A DNA stretch of 64,000 nucleotides from Asterella californica (GCA_036924285.1 JAYKYS010000002.1:34642501-34706500); one strand, 5' to 3'. Positions 30,900-43,611 are shown, counted from the first letter of the stretch. Numbers and translations: made by a program. The notes: generated by a model not told the origin, from the sequence alone.

Positions 30900-31823
30900 G
30901 TCAGCAGTTGTGGAAGTGTAGCTTGACTCGTTCAGTAGAGCACTTGAGATCTACGTACGAACGGTCTTCTGGATAAGGGATCCCAGAAGACAGAGCAGTC
31001 AGAGCAGCAAAGTGAAGAAGAAAGAAGCCTTCTTCCCGCAACAGAAGACGACATCCTCGAGTAGAAGACGGTGCAACAGTACTCACGTTTGTTGTCTTCC
31101 TCCCCAAACTATTACAAGCAGGGATGGCTTGTTAGTCAGGATCCGGACTAGAAGCCTGTCGGAATCTTAATTTACTCTTTTCATCTTGTTTTCTCTTGTT
31201 TGGATTTTCTTATCTTCCCCATCTTCTCCCATCTTCCCCATCTTCTTACCTTCTTCTAGTGAGTTTCCGATACTTCTATTGAGCTTCCGTGAAGGTGAAT
31301 GTCGTTGTAGTGCTGCAGGAAGACAACTTCCGTAGGCAGAAGCCTGGGAAGGCTACAGGGGGCATACACCCTGTGATTGATCTAACCCGTTGGAATGTGA
31401 GTGTGAGAATAAGGTGTAACGACCGTTACTAGTCGACTTCTGCGAAGCAGGACAGCCTTCTGGAGGTGTGAGAAGACGAGTTGAACCCCCAGAAGACGAG
31501 GATCGCTTCGGGAAGACGGTATCGAGAAGACCGGAAGAAGCAATCTGGAAGCAGGAAGATCGTCTTCCCGAACTTCTCTGTGAATAGTTGTGTGATATTG
31601 TAATTGGTAGTTGTTTGTTTGGGTCCAGAGCACCATTTGGCGTGTCTGGAAGACGTGTTGTTTTGTGTGGTTTTGTGAGAAGACGGGATTTCTAGGCAAA
31701 ACCCGTGTGTTTGTGTGTTTGAACAGATCTTAGAACTTAGAGCAGCGTTACTTGTGCAAATCCTCTGTGGGAACGATATCTTGTATACTAAATGAGCAAA
31801 AGGAGAAATCCTTCGTCACTACA
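30900..31823 (+). repeat. 3' LTR of B1, right part
   Basis: This resumes the B1 LTR after C, beginning with the duplicated GTCA, and matches 9528-10431. It ends CGTCACTACA and is followed by the TSD AGAAG (31824-31828). No gene is present. Near 31224-31240 it has an extra short CATCTTCCC repeat compared with the 5' LTR. Confidence 0.94.
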
Positions 31824-31978
31824 AGAAGTCAACTTCTTATTACGAAAAAGATCGTAAGATCATCTTCCTTCTAAGGAAGCCGTAATCTTAAGTAACAACG
31901 CTTCTCCAATTATACAAACAAGTTATTAATCTTAAAAGTTTTAAAAATTCGTGAATCTTGTAAATTGTGGACATCACA
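31824..31978 (-). repeat. B0 3' LTR, remaining start segment (with right TSD of B1)
   Basis: After the AGAAG duplication the B0 LTR resumes and ends with the complement of TGTGATGTCC, an LTR terminus. It joins exactly to 4493 when B1 is removed. The purine tract in reverse follows at 31979. Confidence 0.9.
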
Positions 31979-32035
31979 TACGCCCACCCTCACATGTTTG
32001 CGTCCCCGCAAACATCAGCGCTTCAGCACTTCTGT

Positions 32036-35000
32036 TCACGTCCAGTACTTCTTGACACGCCATCCATTTACACGAATGGTCATCAACGTATCATCTAACT
32101 CTTCCAACTGCAAGGAGCCATTGGTGAAGACCTCCAAGACTCAGTAAGGACCCATCCAGCGAAGATGAAGTTTCCCAGGGAACTTAAGATGTCGATTATC
32201 GTAGAGAAGAACCAACTCTCCATCTGCGACGGTCACCTTCTTCAGCTTGCCATCATAGTTCACCTTACGTTGCGCTTGTACTTCGTACGTCTTCTCCAAA
32301 GCTACATTCTTGTCTTCTTCGAACTCTACAAAGTTCAGAAGACGCTGCTCCTGGCTTTCCTCTTCTTCCATGCGTTCGGTTACGACTAACCTGTAAATAG
32401 GGACCTCTAACTCGATGGGCACAATAGGTGTCATGCCATAAGTTAGGTAGAAGGGTGTCTTCTGGGTCGTGACTTTGGGTGAAATCCTGAAAGCTCATAA
32501 CACAGATGGCAATTTCGTGTCCCAGTCATACGCATGGTTAACAGTTATCTTATTCAGGATATTACATAGAAGACCATTTGACTTCTCTGTCAGTCCGTTA
32601 GCTTTCGGGTTGTACGGCATCGTCTTCCGATGCTTTATCCTGAAGTACTAGGTCAGGAGGGAAATAGTCTCATTTAAGAAATGAGTACTTCTATCTGATA
32701 TCAATTCCAGCGGACATCCGTATCGAGTGATAATATTGTGCCAGAGGAACCTGGCTACCACTGCGGTGTCGTTCTTCCTTGTGGCTTCGCCTTCCACCAT
32801 CTTGGTAGCATAGTCGGTAGCTATCAAAATATACCGTGCTCGCTTTCTTCTAGCCACCGGGACCATAGACCCAACAAAGTCGATTCCTCACTTTTCAAAA
32901 AGAGCAAGCGGAAGAATGGGAGTAAGAGGTCACCTAGCAGTAGCTGTTGGTCTTCCCACTCTCTGGCACGCATCACATTTCCTGATCTCCTGAAAAGTGT
33001 CTCTGTACATGGTCGGCCACCAGTAACCGGCGTCCAACATCTTCTTCACTGTGATCTTCAGTCTGTAATGACCCCCAGCATCTTCGTAGTGAAGATCCGT
33101 GATCACAGGCTTAATCTCTGAAGGCTCAAGGCATCTCCTTAGCTTCTCGTCATGTCCCTTCCTAAACAGAATACCCTGGAAGATGGCATAGGGACCTGCC
33201 TTGTGTAAGAAGACAGCCTTCTGCTCCGCATCCAATCCCTCGGGATACTGTTGGTCTCTCAAGAACTTCCTCAAGTCCTTGAAGATCAATTCTTCTGTGG
33301 AAGTTGCAAAGACTGGATCAGAAGATCTAGTCTCGTCTTCTGGGAAGCAGGCGGTACGCCCCCCCTCAGATGAAAGTGTCTCTGCGAAAACTGAAAACAA
33401 CTTTTCGTCAGGGAACTCGTCTTCCACTTCATCTTCTCGTCGTTCTGTCTCCAATCTGGATAGGTAGTCAGCATTAACATGCTGTCTTCCAGGCCTGTAC
33501 TCAACTGTGTAAGTAAATTCCTGGAGTAGAAGAATCCACCTAGTTATCCTACTAGACAAATCTGCTTTCTTCACGAGATGTTTCAAAGAAAAATGATCCA
33601 CATAGAAGACAAATGGATTGGTTAGAAGATAGTGCCTAAACTTTCTACAGGAGTAAATCATGCCAAGACACTCCCTTTTAGTTGTAGAGTACTTCTTCTC
33701 TGCATCACTGAGTTGTCTTCCCGCATAGTAGATGAGATAATCCTTCTTCTTCTCATCCTTCTGACTCAATACCACCCCTATGACGAAAGCAGAAACATCC
33801 ACATAAATATGGAAGACTCTCTCCTAATCAGGTGGCCTTAGGACAGGGGATTCTGACAGAAGCCTTTTCATTTCTTCGAATGCTTCTGCTGCTCAGAAGA
33901 CCAAATGTAAGGTTCGTCCTTCTTCAACAACTTGGTAAGTCTTCCTGCTGCCTCTGCGTATCTGTCAATAAACCTCCTGTAGTATCCTACGTTACCCAGG
34001 AAGCTTCTCAACTGAGTCAGGTTAGCAGGTGGGTGAAGTTTCATGATAACTTCCACCTTAGCACAGTCGACTTCTATACCTCTTCCAGAAATCCTATGTC
34101 CTAGCAAAATTCCCTCTGACATACCAAAGAAGCACTTCTCAAGGTGAAGAGCCAAACGATGTTCTCTACACTTCAAAAAACACTTTCTTAGAAATATCAG
34201 GTGGTCTTCTTTCGATCCAAACACACAGAAATTATACCAAGAAGATCTCCATAAATGTGCGAAGATACTCCTTGAAGATCGTAATCATCAGTCTCTAGAA
34301 TGTGGCGGGTGCTGCATAAACCAAACGACATTTGATTGTACGCGTACGTGCCCCAATCAGTAGTGAAAGTGATTTTCGACCTGTCTTCTTCTCTGATTGA
34401 AACTTGGTTGTACCCAGGATACCCATCCAAGAAGCTGTAGAACTCATGTCCTGCTACCTGGTCTAACACAAAATCGGTGAATGATAAAGGTTGATGATCC
34501 TTTTTCGTGGCCAAGTTCAGCTTTCGGAAGTCCTGACACAGTCGGATCTTACCTGTCTGCTTCTTTGGCACGATGACAATAGGGGCTACCCACTCACTAC
34601 CAAGTACTGGAAAGATGACTCTCGCCTTCAAGTATTGATCGATCTGGTCCTTCACCAGAAGCGAGTACTTGGGGTTGAGCCGATACTGCCTCTGCCGTGC
34701 AGGAACAACGCCTTCTAGCAAGTCAATGCGATGCTCTCCCAACTCTCGAGGTATGCCCTTCATGTCTTCTATGGTCCAAGCAAAGACATCCTGGAACTCC
34801 GTCAGAAGTTCTCTAAAGTCTTCCAACTGTTGGTCCTCGATCACCTTGGAAAGCTTCAGCTTCTTCTCAGGAGCAACCTCCATTTCTTAAAGGTCATCCG
34901 AGTTTACCATTCCTTCAGTGTGACTGTATTCACTGACACCAAAGTATTCCGGTTTGGGAGCTTCTTCCGGTTCGGATTCGTCTTCTGGAAGACCAATTGT

Positions 35001-35530
35001 TGGATCTTCTGAAAGGAAAATGGTATTTTCGTCTTCTAGAAACCAACAGTCGGATCTTCTGAAGAGAAGACGGTATCTTCGTCTTCTAGAAGCTCTTCTT
35101 CCGCAATTTTGTAGCACTCAATGTATCCACAGATCACTTCCTCTGCTATCTCTGTTACTTCTGTAGTACACAAGTTATTCACCACAAACTCATCATATCG
35201 TTCATCCATGTCAGAAGACGCAGTTGAGTCTTCTGAAATGTACCCCTCTGTCGTAGAAGGAGTTTCACCTTGGTGTCCAATCTTGATCCAAGGAAGCGAG
35301 ACCTTGGTCTTCTCACCTGGCTTGGGTGTAGGATTGGGAAATCTCAAACGATGTCTTCTCCAATCGGTATTTACATTTGCAGCATACAGCCATGGTCTTC
35401 CTATCAACACCTGATATCCAATCCTAGCTACAAGTCGCAAAATGATGTAAGTGAGGTAAAAAGATACTCCCCCAATTACCGTCAAGACATCTTTCAGTTG
35501 CCCCAAAGGTCGTCTTCTGGTCTGGTCCGC
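32036..35530 (-). pseudogene. pol of B0: decayed protease-end, RT, RNaseH, integrase
   Basis: The minus-strand sequence matches B1 positions 13580-17026 and ends at a stop read from 32038. Recognisable parts are the integrase C-terminus (32141-32434) and the integrase core around LISDRSTHFLNE (32648-32866). RNaseH through the HHCC finger lies at 32930-33802, with RT at about 33868-34883 and the acidic linker at 34887-35200. Frameshifts near 34235 and 34310 destroy RT next to FGLC, and several stops break integrase. The linker carries the acidic EDEN/EDED-type unit twice. The protein cannot be functional. Its right edge is an inversion junction. Confidence 0.88.
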
Positions 35531-35537
35531 ATGTCTA
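35527..35537. other. Inversion junction in B0
   Basis: Up to 35530 the sequence is B read on the minus strand (equivalent to B1 13580). From 35534 it is B read on the plus strand (equivalent to B1 12626). Three unmatched bases, ATG, lie between. Confidence 0.85.
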
Positions 35538-36011
35538 AACTCGAGCTAGCAGTGATACAACACATCACGATAGAAGAAGAAGATCCTAAGGATTGTACGG
35601 ATTGTCTACATATAGAGGAAGACGAACCAGACCCCGGGAAGCACAAAGGAAAGGAACCTCAACTACAGAAGACGATTGTAGCTCAGAAGACGAAATCACT
35701 TGAGGAAGCGTCATCTTTTACTTTGGTGGACGACACTTTGTGGAGCCCTTGCTCGGATTTAGACAGCTGGCCTTCAGAAGAAGTCCTAGATGAAGCAGTA
35801 TTCAAGGTGAGTACCAAAAGCAAAGAGAAGTCAGAATCCCATAAGAAGGAGATCAAGAAGAAGAAGCAGTGTAAAGAGAGATCACCCTCCCCTGAGCAGC
35901 CTTCTTCTCCTGCTTACGACAGAGAAGATCCCAAGTACTTTGCTCCTGACACTAGACAAGAAGTTGCAGCGATCATGCAAGAAGAGCTGGAGAAGCGACG
36001 GAAGATAGTAC
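35534..36011 (+). pseudogene. Inverted gag/protease segment of B0, left part
   Basis: Plus-strand match to B1 12626-13103: the end of gag after the knuckles, with the acidic segment HIEEDEPDPGK, the Lys-rich KKEIKKKKQ and the block YDREDPKYFAPD. The frame is open from 35534 until A2 interrupts it. It differs from B1 at roughly a tenth of positions, like the neighbouring B0 pol, which supports common origin. It cannot be expressed as a proper gag because the start and the knuckles are missing. Confidence 0.8.
36008..36011 (+). repeat. Left target-site duplication of A2 (GTAC)
   Basis: GTAC is found here and again at 43612-43615. B1 has a single GTAC at the equivalent site (about 13100-13103). 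Confidence 0.85.
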
Positions 36012-36799
36012 TGTAAGCCGGCCTGTCTCTCACCCAGGGGTACCTCAGATGACTAGGATTACTAGTGCACCCTATTTAAGTACACCCATGCTCACTTCAC
36101 TCAACTCTCTGACCCGTATGGTCACATCGGTCTCTCTAATAGCGTTCCTGCAAACAAGTTCTAATCCCGCTCTCACATTACATCGCAAAATACTCAAGGA
36201 CTCCCAAGGTCTCCAATGCTCACTTTACTTACAGACAGGAAAATGAGAGTGTCTTCCACCTTCTCAACTCCTCCTTATATACTCTACAACTTCTTACCGT
36301 GGTAACTTTCACTAAGTTACATTACCTCATGGTAAGTGCGCAATCCAAAATAGTAAAACTTCTAAAGGCTACTAAGACTTAAGAATAGCACACACATTAC
36401 TTGTTCTACTTTACTAAAGTAAGAGATTCTCCTACTTTAGCTTTTGTAAAGTGTTAACTTTCCACGCTATCCAATCGAAAGACGACAACACACTAATACG
36501 TCTTTTGAGGAGCATCTTTAGATCTTTGTGCATGACTTTTCATCATGCATCCAATCAGCGATGGTCAACAAAGTTGCATACTTTTGGAAAGCATATTTAG
36601 AGCTCCGCACTTGTCCTATAGTGCCATAGTGGAACCTCTAATAGTTTCCTCAACTTAGTTATAACTATCTCAGCTAGTTATGACTACTTTTGATCACTCT
36701 AAATTTAGATCTTCAAACTAGAGTAACCTTTAAGATAGTCGTACCTAATGAAATGTATATAAGCATACACACAAATAATGGGATACTTGTGGTGTGACA
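36012..36799 (-). repeat. 3' LTR of A2
   Basis: It is 788 bp, with TGTAAGCCGG and GGTGTGACA ends on the plus strand, and looks identical to 42824-43611. The TATA-like box is at 36273-36281 (minus strand). Confidence 0.96.
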
Positions 36800-36812
36800 T
36801 TTACCTCCAGAC

Positions 36813-39800
36813 TTAATTTTCACTCCGTCCTCGGAGTGAAGTATCACGTTGATGGAACTTCTTTAGCTTGTCGTGGTTTACTCGGTTGAAGAACGTACCA
36901 CTCCTTTCTTGAAGATCGTAGGTGCCATTACTCCACACTTTGGAGATGATGAAAGGTCCAAAATATCGACGTAAGAATTTCTTTTGAACTCGCTTGTGCC
37001 TAATAGCATCCTATAACATCACCCACTCACCCTCTTGAAATGGCTGTAACTTCGTTTTGTTCTTCGCCAAGCGCTTGTCATAGCTCTTCTTCTGTTGTAG
37101 CTGAGCCATCTCAATTCTTTGAGTTGCGTCGTCTCTATTCTCCTCCAGCTCCAACAAGGTTTCTCCCCTCTCTTTCTCAGCTATTGGACCACCCTTTCTC
37201 TTCAGTCCAGCTTGCAAGGTCTGAAAGGTGGTTAGGTCGAACTGGATTGGTAATCTTGATTCCAACCCATACACCATCTTGAAAGGTGAATATCCCGTAG
37301 ACGTCTTCACTGTTGTACGATACTCCCATAGAACCGCATGAAGACGCTTGTCCCAGTTGTGTTTGGCCCCTTCCATGTCAGCATCCTTTGCTAACATTTG
37401 ACACAAGGTAAAGTTTGTTCTCTCTACCAACCCGTTTGAACTAGGTTTATATGAAGTAGTAACCCTCTGAGAAATGGAGAAGTGGGTGCACATAGCAGTA
37501 GTCATACCACTCACAAATTCTCGACCCCTATCAGAAACTAACTCCAGAGGACATCCAAACCTAGTAATGATCCGTTCGTACAGAAATCTACCCACCTCAA
37601 CTTCTCCAATAGTTACAAGAGGTCTAGCTTCTACCCACTTCGTAAGATAATCTGTGGCTACAACAATATACTTATTGTTGCGAGGGGTGCGATTCAAAGG
37701 CCCAACAAAATCTATTCCCCATTTCTCGAAAGGTCCGAGAACCGAAATAGATCTAAGAGGAGTGGAAACACTAGATTTAATAGCGAAAGCTTGACAAACA
37801 TCACAGGTTTTACAATACGTCAAGCAATCTCTAAACATCCCCCTCCAGTGATATCCTACGTCGAGTATCTTATGAGCCGTCAACTTGCCTGCGAAATGTC
37901 CTCCACATACTGGACCGTCATGGAATTCTTCCATGAGTCGTAGAGACTCCTCCTTGCTCGCAGCTCTTCTCAGGACCCCATCAACTCCTTCACGGAATAA
38001 CACACCTTCCACCACCGAGTAAGGTTGACTTCGTTTCACCAACGCCTTCTTCTCTCTGGTCCGCATCCCATCTGGATAGACACCTTCCGTAACAAAATCC
38101 CAAATTTCTTGATATTCTATTGGGATAATAGAGTTGCTCATCAAGACCATCAAATCTTCATCAGGAAAGGTGTCATCCACCGGCTCCTCTCCATCGCCAT
38201 CGTAAGCTCTAGATAGCAAATCTGCATTCGCGTGTTTCTTCCCTGGTCGATCGCAAATCTCATAGTCGTACCCTGACAATAAGAGCTTCCACCTTGCTAA
38301 TCGTCCTTCGACCATAGGTTTATTGAAGATGTACTTCAATGCCTTATGATCTGTAACGATAGTGAACTTGCCTCCTATGAGATAATGTCGAAATTTTCTC
38401 AGAGCATAGATCACTGCTAATCCTTCTCTCTCTGTCACAGAATAATTTCTCTCTGCCTTGACCATTTGCCGACTAGCATATGCAATAGGATGATCTCTAC
38501 CTTCAACATCATACTGACTTAGAGTACATCCTACTGCTATATTTGAAGCATCCGTATATAGAATAAACTGTTTATTCTAATCGGGCTTAACCAAGATTGG
38601 AGCTGAAGTAAGAGCTTTCTTCAGTTCCTCAAAGGCGGCTAGAGCTTCTTCATCTCCTAAAATCAACACGTAATCTACTCCCTTCTTCAGATATGCTGTC
38701 AAAGCATATGCTTTATGTGAGAACGAGAGTATAAACCTTCGATAATACCCCACCATACCTAAAAACTGTCGTAGCTTAGTGAGAGTACTAGGAAAAGGGA
38801 GCTCTAAGATCTTCTGCACCTTCTCTGGATCAACGGCAATGCCGTCCTTGGATATGATATGACCCAAGAGTAACCCTTCCTCACACCCAAAAATACATTT
38901 CTCCGGATTGAGAGATGCATTTGCTACATCTAAAAATTCTAGGACCTTCACAAGGTGCTCAAAATGCTTCTCCTTACTCCCGTAAACACAAAAGTCATCT
39001 ATAAAATCTCTCACAAACTTTCCTAAGAAAGGTTCGAACACTTTGTTCATAAACCTTTGAAACGTCGCAGGAGCATTACACAGACCAAATGGCATGACTC
39101 GAAATGCAAACGTACCCCACGGAGTAGTGAAAGTGGTCAGGTGTTGATGTTCTGGTGCAATTTTGATCTGGTTATATCCGCTATAACCATCTCCAAAGCT
39201 GTAGCATTCGTTTCCCGCCACTTCTTCCAAGATCTCGTCAATGAAAGGTAGAGGATAATAATCCTTCTTTGTGACCGCATTGAGCTTCTTGTAATCAACA
39301 CACACCCTCAATTTGCCATTTTTCTTCTTTACGATCACAATGGGTGATACCCATTCAGAATGCTCCATCTCGTAAATGAACCCGGCAGTGTGCAGCTTCT
39401 CGATCTCTTCTTTCACCAGATCCGCAATTGGAGGACTCACTCTTCGTTGCTTCTGTCGCACCGGTTTGACTTCCTCCTCTAACTCGATACGATGTTGCTC
39501 CAATGTGACCTCCCTCAGATCCTTGTAACTAAATGCAAATACATGAATGTATTTGCGAAAGATCTCTTCGAAACAACTCTTCTCCTCTTTAGTAACCTTC
39601 GATCCATAGCGTAAGGTGGCAATTCTTCTCTCCACCTCCTCCGGAGTCAACGGTTCTTTGTCTCGATCTCTTTGCACTTCCGGAGAAGGAAAAAGATCCA
39701 CTACATTCACACCCACATTTCGTTCTTCTCTCTCCTCTTCCGACGATGTATTTTCAGATTCTGAATCTGAAGAATTGGTACCTACATCAGAAGTAGTATC

Positions 39801-41640
39801 GACAACTTCTGACTCCCAGTAGTCCGATGTGGGTCGATCTGATTCCGACGTCCCAACTTGATCTCCGAGCAATGGAACTTTGATCCGGTGGTGATTCGGT
39901 CCGATGCGTAAATAACCTTTGTGCCAGTTATCCGTTGCATGTACTGCTCGAAGCCAAGGTCTTTCGAGTAACATTTCATAACTTGACTCTTTCAAGATTT
40001 GAAATGTCATGTTTACCTGCACTCCCATTACTGACACACAAACTCTTTCCAGCACTCCCAATGGTCTAACTCGCTGTCTGTTAGCCATGCCCACCGTGAT
40101 ACTAGAAGGACGAGTTGGTACTAGATCCAACTTCCTCATGAGTCGTTCTGAGATGGCATTTACTGCCGATCCTCCATCGACTAGAACATCCGAGACATCT
40201 CTCCCATTGATACGAGTCTCTACTTTTGATGCCTTGTTGCACACCTCTCCTTCACTAGCATCTAAAGCACTCACACCGACAGTAGAAGGATTTACCTTCT
40301 TCTTCCGACCTCGTCGGGAGCTTAGACCGCTACGAAGTTCTTTCCTCACCGAAGGATTTAGAGCAATCAACTGTCCCACAGTAATGTTTGCTCGTTGCTT
40401 ACCCACGTCTTCCACCACGTTGTATTTTGATTGCTCCATCGAAATTGTGAAATCAGTATTTCTCAATTTCTTCCGCCGTTCTTTGGTTTTTGAAGAAGAT
40501 TTGCTACTCCGAGTATTTTGACTTGGAGAATCTTCCATCACGACTGGTTCTCCCTCGTCGAAGTGCGTCCTCATCCTCTTCCTCTCTTGAGCCAACAGCT
40601 CTACAGATTGAAAACCTTCTCGTACATCTCGTGGCTCCAAGATGTCAATGCATGCTACACCCTTGTCCTTGCTTTGTGAAGTTGAAGCTCCATCCGCCGT
40701 TCCACCATTACGACTTGGACAATTACGTTGGAAATGTGATCCTCTGCACGTAAAACATCCTTGGTTCATGTAGTTACTTGGTGATCCTTGCGGTGGTCCA
40801 CCTCTAGACTGATAGTTCCCATAATCTCGTGAGCCCCCTCCAACATTTGGACTCCGGTGTTGCAACAAATTCACCATATTGATCTTCAAATCTGCCAGAG
40901 ACTCTGTCAAACTTTTCAACTCATCACGAAAGTCAGGAGTAACAGATCGAGATGGTACAGTGACTAACTGCACTAGTAGGAGCTATCGGAGTCAGATTCT
41001 GAAATCGAACAGTTGGAACACTCGCAGGCGTCAGAGTTGGCATGATCGGCCCTTGCACATCTCCACATGCTGCCCCAAAAGTCATTGGTTGCAAGTCGTC
41101 TCCATCCAGACTCTCTTCCATCCTGGTTGCGATCTTCACTGCATCAGCCTTCGAAGTTGGTCTCTCATACCGCACTTGTGTTCGAATCTCCGGCCTCAAT
41201 CCCCCAATAAAATTCTTTGTGAGCATTGCTCCAATGCCCACCATCGTTGGTTCTACTACATCTCCACTCTTTCGTAAAACCACCCGAAACTTTTATTCTA
41301 ATTTCTCCACCCTCTCGGCGTAAGTCCTTACTTTCTCTTTCTCTCCTTGTTTGAGGTAAGTTACCTCTACCATTAACTTCTCGTAACTTTCATCGGGAAG
41401 AAAAGTTTCAATTAAGGCCTCCGTCAATACTTCCCAAGTATCAACTGGAGTCCCCACTACGCTTCTCTTCTTCCTATCCTCATACCATGTCAATGCAGAA
41501 TTCTCAAGAAATTCAGGTATCAACCCTATCCACTCGCTCTTCTTTCGATCTCCATTGCCAATGCATGCTCTTTTGAAGTCTCTCACAAATCCTTCCACGT
41601 CTTCTCCATCCTTTCCGTAAAACACCGGAAGTTTCTCCAT
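36813..41640 (-). pseudogene. gag-pol of A2, broken
   Basis: It reads from ATG 41640 to TAA 36813-36815. Gag core has ALTWYEDR and FLPDESYEKLMVE, the knuckle is CFTCRGSHFQRNC, and protease is VDGGSAVNAIS. RT has FGLCNAPATFQRF and FIDDFCVYG, RNaseH LYTDAS and NADLLSRAY. Integrase has the HHCC finger, GIDFVGPL, LVSDRGREF and LVERTN. Compared with A3 and C there is a CAA-to-TAA stop at 41291-41293, a two-base loss near 40973, and TGG-to-TAG stops at 38577-38579 and 37011-37013. Intact length would be about 1609 residues. The knuckle and protease variants match C. Confidence 0.92.
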
Positions 41641-41768
41641 TCTTCTCTTCTTTTTTACTCAAGGAACTGCTTGCGGATGTGAAGATCGCACTTCACCGCA
41701 ATCCACAATTTCCCCGTTGAGCTCTCTCCTCTCCAAAGGTTGGAATAAGTTTGACCCTCATGGTCATC

Positions 41769-42233
41769 TTATCTCTCGTGTGACAGACTATCTCCATCCT
41801 CGCTAGAGGTCTTCACTTGTTCCGTTTCTACACTCAACCTTCTCTCGAGACCTTCGGCTACAGTTTCTAGCAAAGCAACCACTGCGCTACACTCGTGCTC
41901 AACTGGAATCCCGTCCACTCCACATCTAGGACAAAAGGTTGTAGGATCAATGACGTCTTGTCTAGGGGAAGAAGGGCCTATGTGTAAGCTTAAGTCGACC
42001 AACCCTCTTCGCTCACGCAAAAGTCTATTCTTCGTAGGACACTTGCTCACTTTATGTCCTTCTTCTCCACACAAAAAGCACCTCGAGTTCTTCTCCTGGT
42101 TCTTACGACTACTCTCTGCTTCTTCCTCAAATTCTAGTCGAAATTCTCCTTTCGTCAGATCAGCGGTAACTATCACCGCATAGCCTTGAGGGATCTTGCT
42201 CAACCTCAATTTCCACTCTTGCTGTCCTTCCAT
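41769..42233 (-). CDS. ORF0 of A2 (intact, 154 residues)
   Basis: It begins at ATG 42233 and stops at 41769-41771. It has the same organisation as ORF0 of C: an N-terminal WKLRL...IPQGYAVIV segment, an acidic Glu-rich stretch, CCHC knuckle CFLCGEEGHKVSKC, the DLSLHIGPSSP segment, second cluster CPRCGVDG...HEC, and a Leu/Val/Glu helix. It ends 128 bp before the gag ATG. It is fully open although gag-pol of the same element is broken. Nucleic-acid binding is a reasonable inference, the precise function unknown. Confidence 0.82.
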   Translation of the reverse strand: MEGQQEWKLRLSKIPQGYAVIVTADLTKGEFRLEFEEEAESSRKNQEKNSRCFLCGEEGHKVSKCPTKNRLLRERRGLVDLSLHIGPSSPRQDVIDPTTFCPRCGVDGIPVEHECSAVVALLETVAEGLERRLSVETEQVKTSSEDGDSLSHER

Positions 42234-42802
42234 GACGATGATCCGTCATACATCTCTCTCGCTATATAGCTTGTTTGACAGTTTTGATCACTCGACTATC
42301 TTCTCACTTAGCAATCTCTCACATTACTAAGTAGAAGCTTAACTTGTCAACCCTGAGCCTCAGAGATCGAACATAACCCTCTCAAGAATTCTGAAATTCT
42401 TTCACTCTTTTGCTTCAGCAAGCGATATAGCAGATTTGACCCCCCTTCACTTCGAATGCCATAACTCCAGTTCTACTCGATCAATTCACGCATGATTTGG
42501 GTGCCTAGATAGCTTATCTTGCAAGCTATCAGCATGGAAGATTTCAAGGTCTAACTCTAAAAATTGAAAATATGAAACTGACTGTAAACTCCTTCCCGAG
42601 AGCTCACTATTTGATACCGAAAAACCTCCTTAACTTCTGAAAGACATAACTCTCTCCTCACAATTGATCTCTCGGAGATATCAAGCTTATTGGAAAGCTT
42701 ATCTTGCCCTCTATAACATGGTGTATGTACAAAGGTTCTGAACTCATGCTCAAAAACAGACATAAACTGTACTAACGACTAAATACGAATCTTTGTATCG
42801 AG
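42234..42802 (-). other. A2 leader between PBS and ORF0
   Basis: It is almost identical to the A1 leader (701-1269). A small frame at 42557-42763 is open also in A1, but the sequences are so similar that this says little about coding. It contains the GATAAGCTATC-type motif shared with the C leader repeats. Confidence 0.55.
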
Positions 42803-42820
42803 GTCCTGGCAACGGAACCA
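42803..42820 (-). other. Primer-binding site of A2
   Basis: The minus strand reads TGGTTCCGTTGCCAGGAC three bases after the LTR. It is identical to C and one base off the tRNA-Glu match seen in A1. Confidence 0.78.
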
Positions 42821-42823
42821 AAA

Positions 42824-43611
42824 TGTAAGCCGGCCTGTCTCTCACCCAGGGGTACCTCAGATGACTAGGATTACTAGTGCACCCTATTTAAGTACACCCA
42901 TGCTCACTTCACTCAACTCTCTGACCCGTATGGTCACATCGGTCTCTCTAATAGCGTTCCTGCAAACAAGTTCTAATCCCGCTCTCACATTACATCGCAA
43001 AATACTCAAGGACTCCCAAGGTCTCCAATGCTCACTTTACTTACAGACAGGAAAATGAGAGTGTCTTCCACCTTCTCAACTCCTCCTTATATACTCTACA
43101 ACTTCTTACCGTGGTAACTTTCACTAAGTTACATTACCTCATGGTAAGTGCGCAATCCAAAATAGTAAAACTTCTAAAGGCTACTAAGACTTAAGAATAG
43201 CACACACATTACTTGTTCTACTTTACTAAAGTAAGAGATTCTCCTACTTTAGCTTTTGTAAAGTGTTAACTTTCCACGCTATCCAATCGAAAGACGACAA
43301 CACACTAATACGTCTTTTGAGGAGCATCTTTAGATCTTTGTGCATGACTTTTCATCATGCATCCAATCAGCGATGGTCAACAAAGTTGCATACTTTTGGA
43401 AAGCATATTTAGAGCTCCGCACTTGTCCTATAGTGCCATAGTGGAACCTCTAATAGTTTCCTCAACTTAGTTATAACTATCTCAGCTAGTTATGACTACT
43501 TTTGATCACTCTAAATTTAGATCTTCAAACTAGAGTAACCTTTAAGATAGTCGTACCTAATGAAATGTATATAAGCATACACACAAATAATGGGATACTT
43601 GTGGTGTGACA
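42824..43611 (-). repeat. 5' LTR of A2
   Basis: It is 788 bp and looks identical to the 3' LTR. TATA-like box at 43085-43093 (minus strand). Followed by the second GTAC (43612-43615). Confidence 0.96.

Larger units (their letters stand above)
4494..31823 (+). mobile_element. B1: complete giant-LTR Ty3/gypsy element with nested C element
   Basis: The element consists of 5' LTR 4494-10431, PBS 10451-10468, gag-pol 10811-17026, purine-rich tract 17071-17084 and 3' LTR 17085-31823. The 3' LTR is interrupted by C (22142-30899). The 5-bp TSD AGAAG flanks it. Without C it is about 18.6 kb, of which nearly two thirds is LTR. The RT/RNaseH/IN order, the tRNA-Asp PBS and the RT block GHRIS-RGIEVD point to the Athila side of plant gypsy elements. 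No env-like ORF lies between pol and the 3' LTR. The coding frame is now closed by eight nonsense codons. Confidence 0.95.
36012..43611 (-). mobile_element. A2: complete family A Ty3/gypsy element
   Basis: A2 is 7.6 kb with two 788-bp LTRs in which I see no difference. From right to left on the minus strand: 5' LTR, PBS, leader, ORF0, gag-pol, purine tract, 3' LTR. It has a 4-bp TSD GTAC and interrupts the inverted B0 segment. Despite identical LTRs its gag-pol has three stops and one frameshift. Confidence 0.96.
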
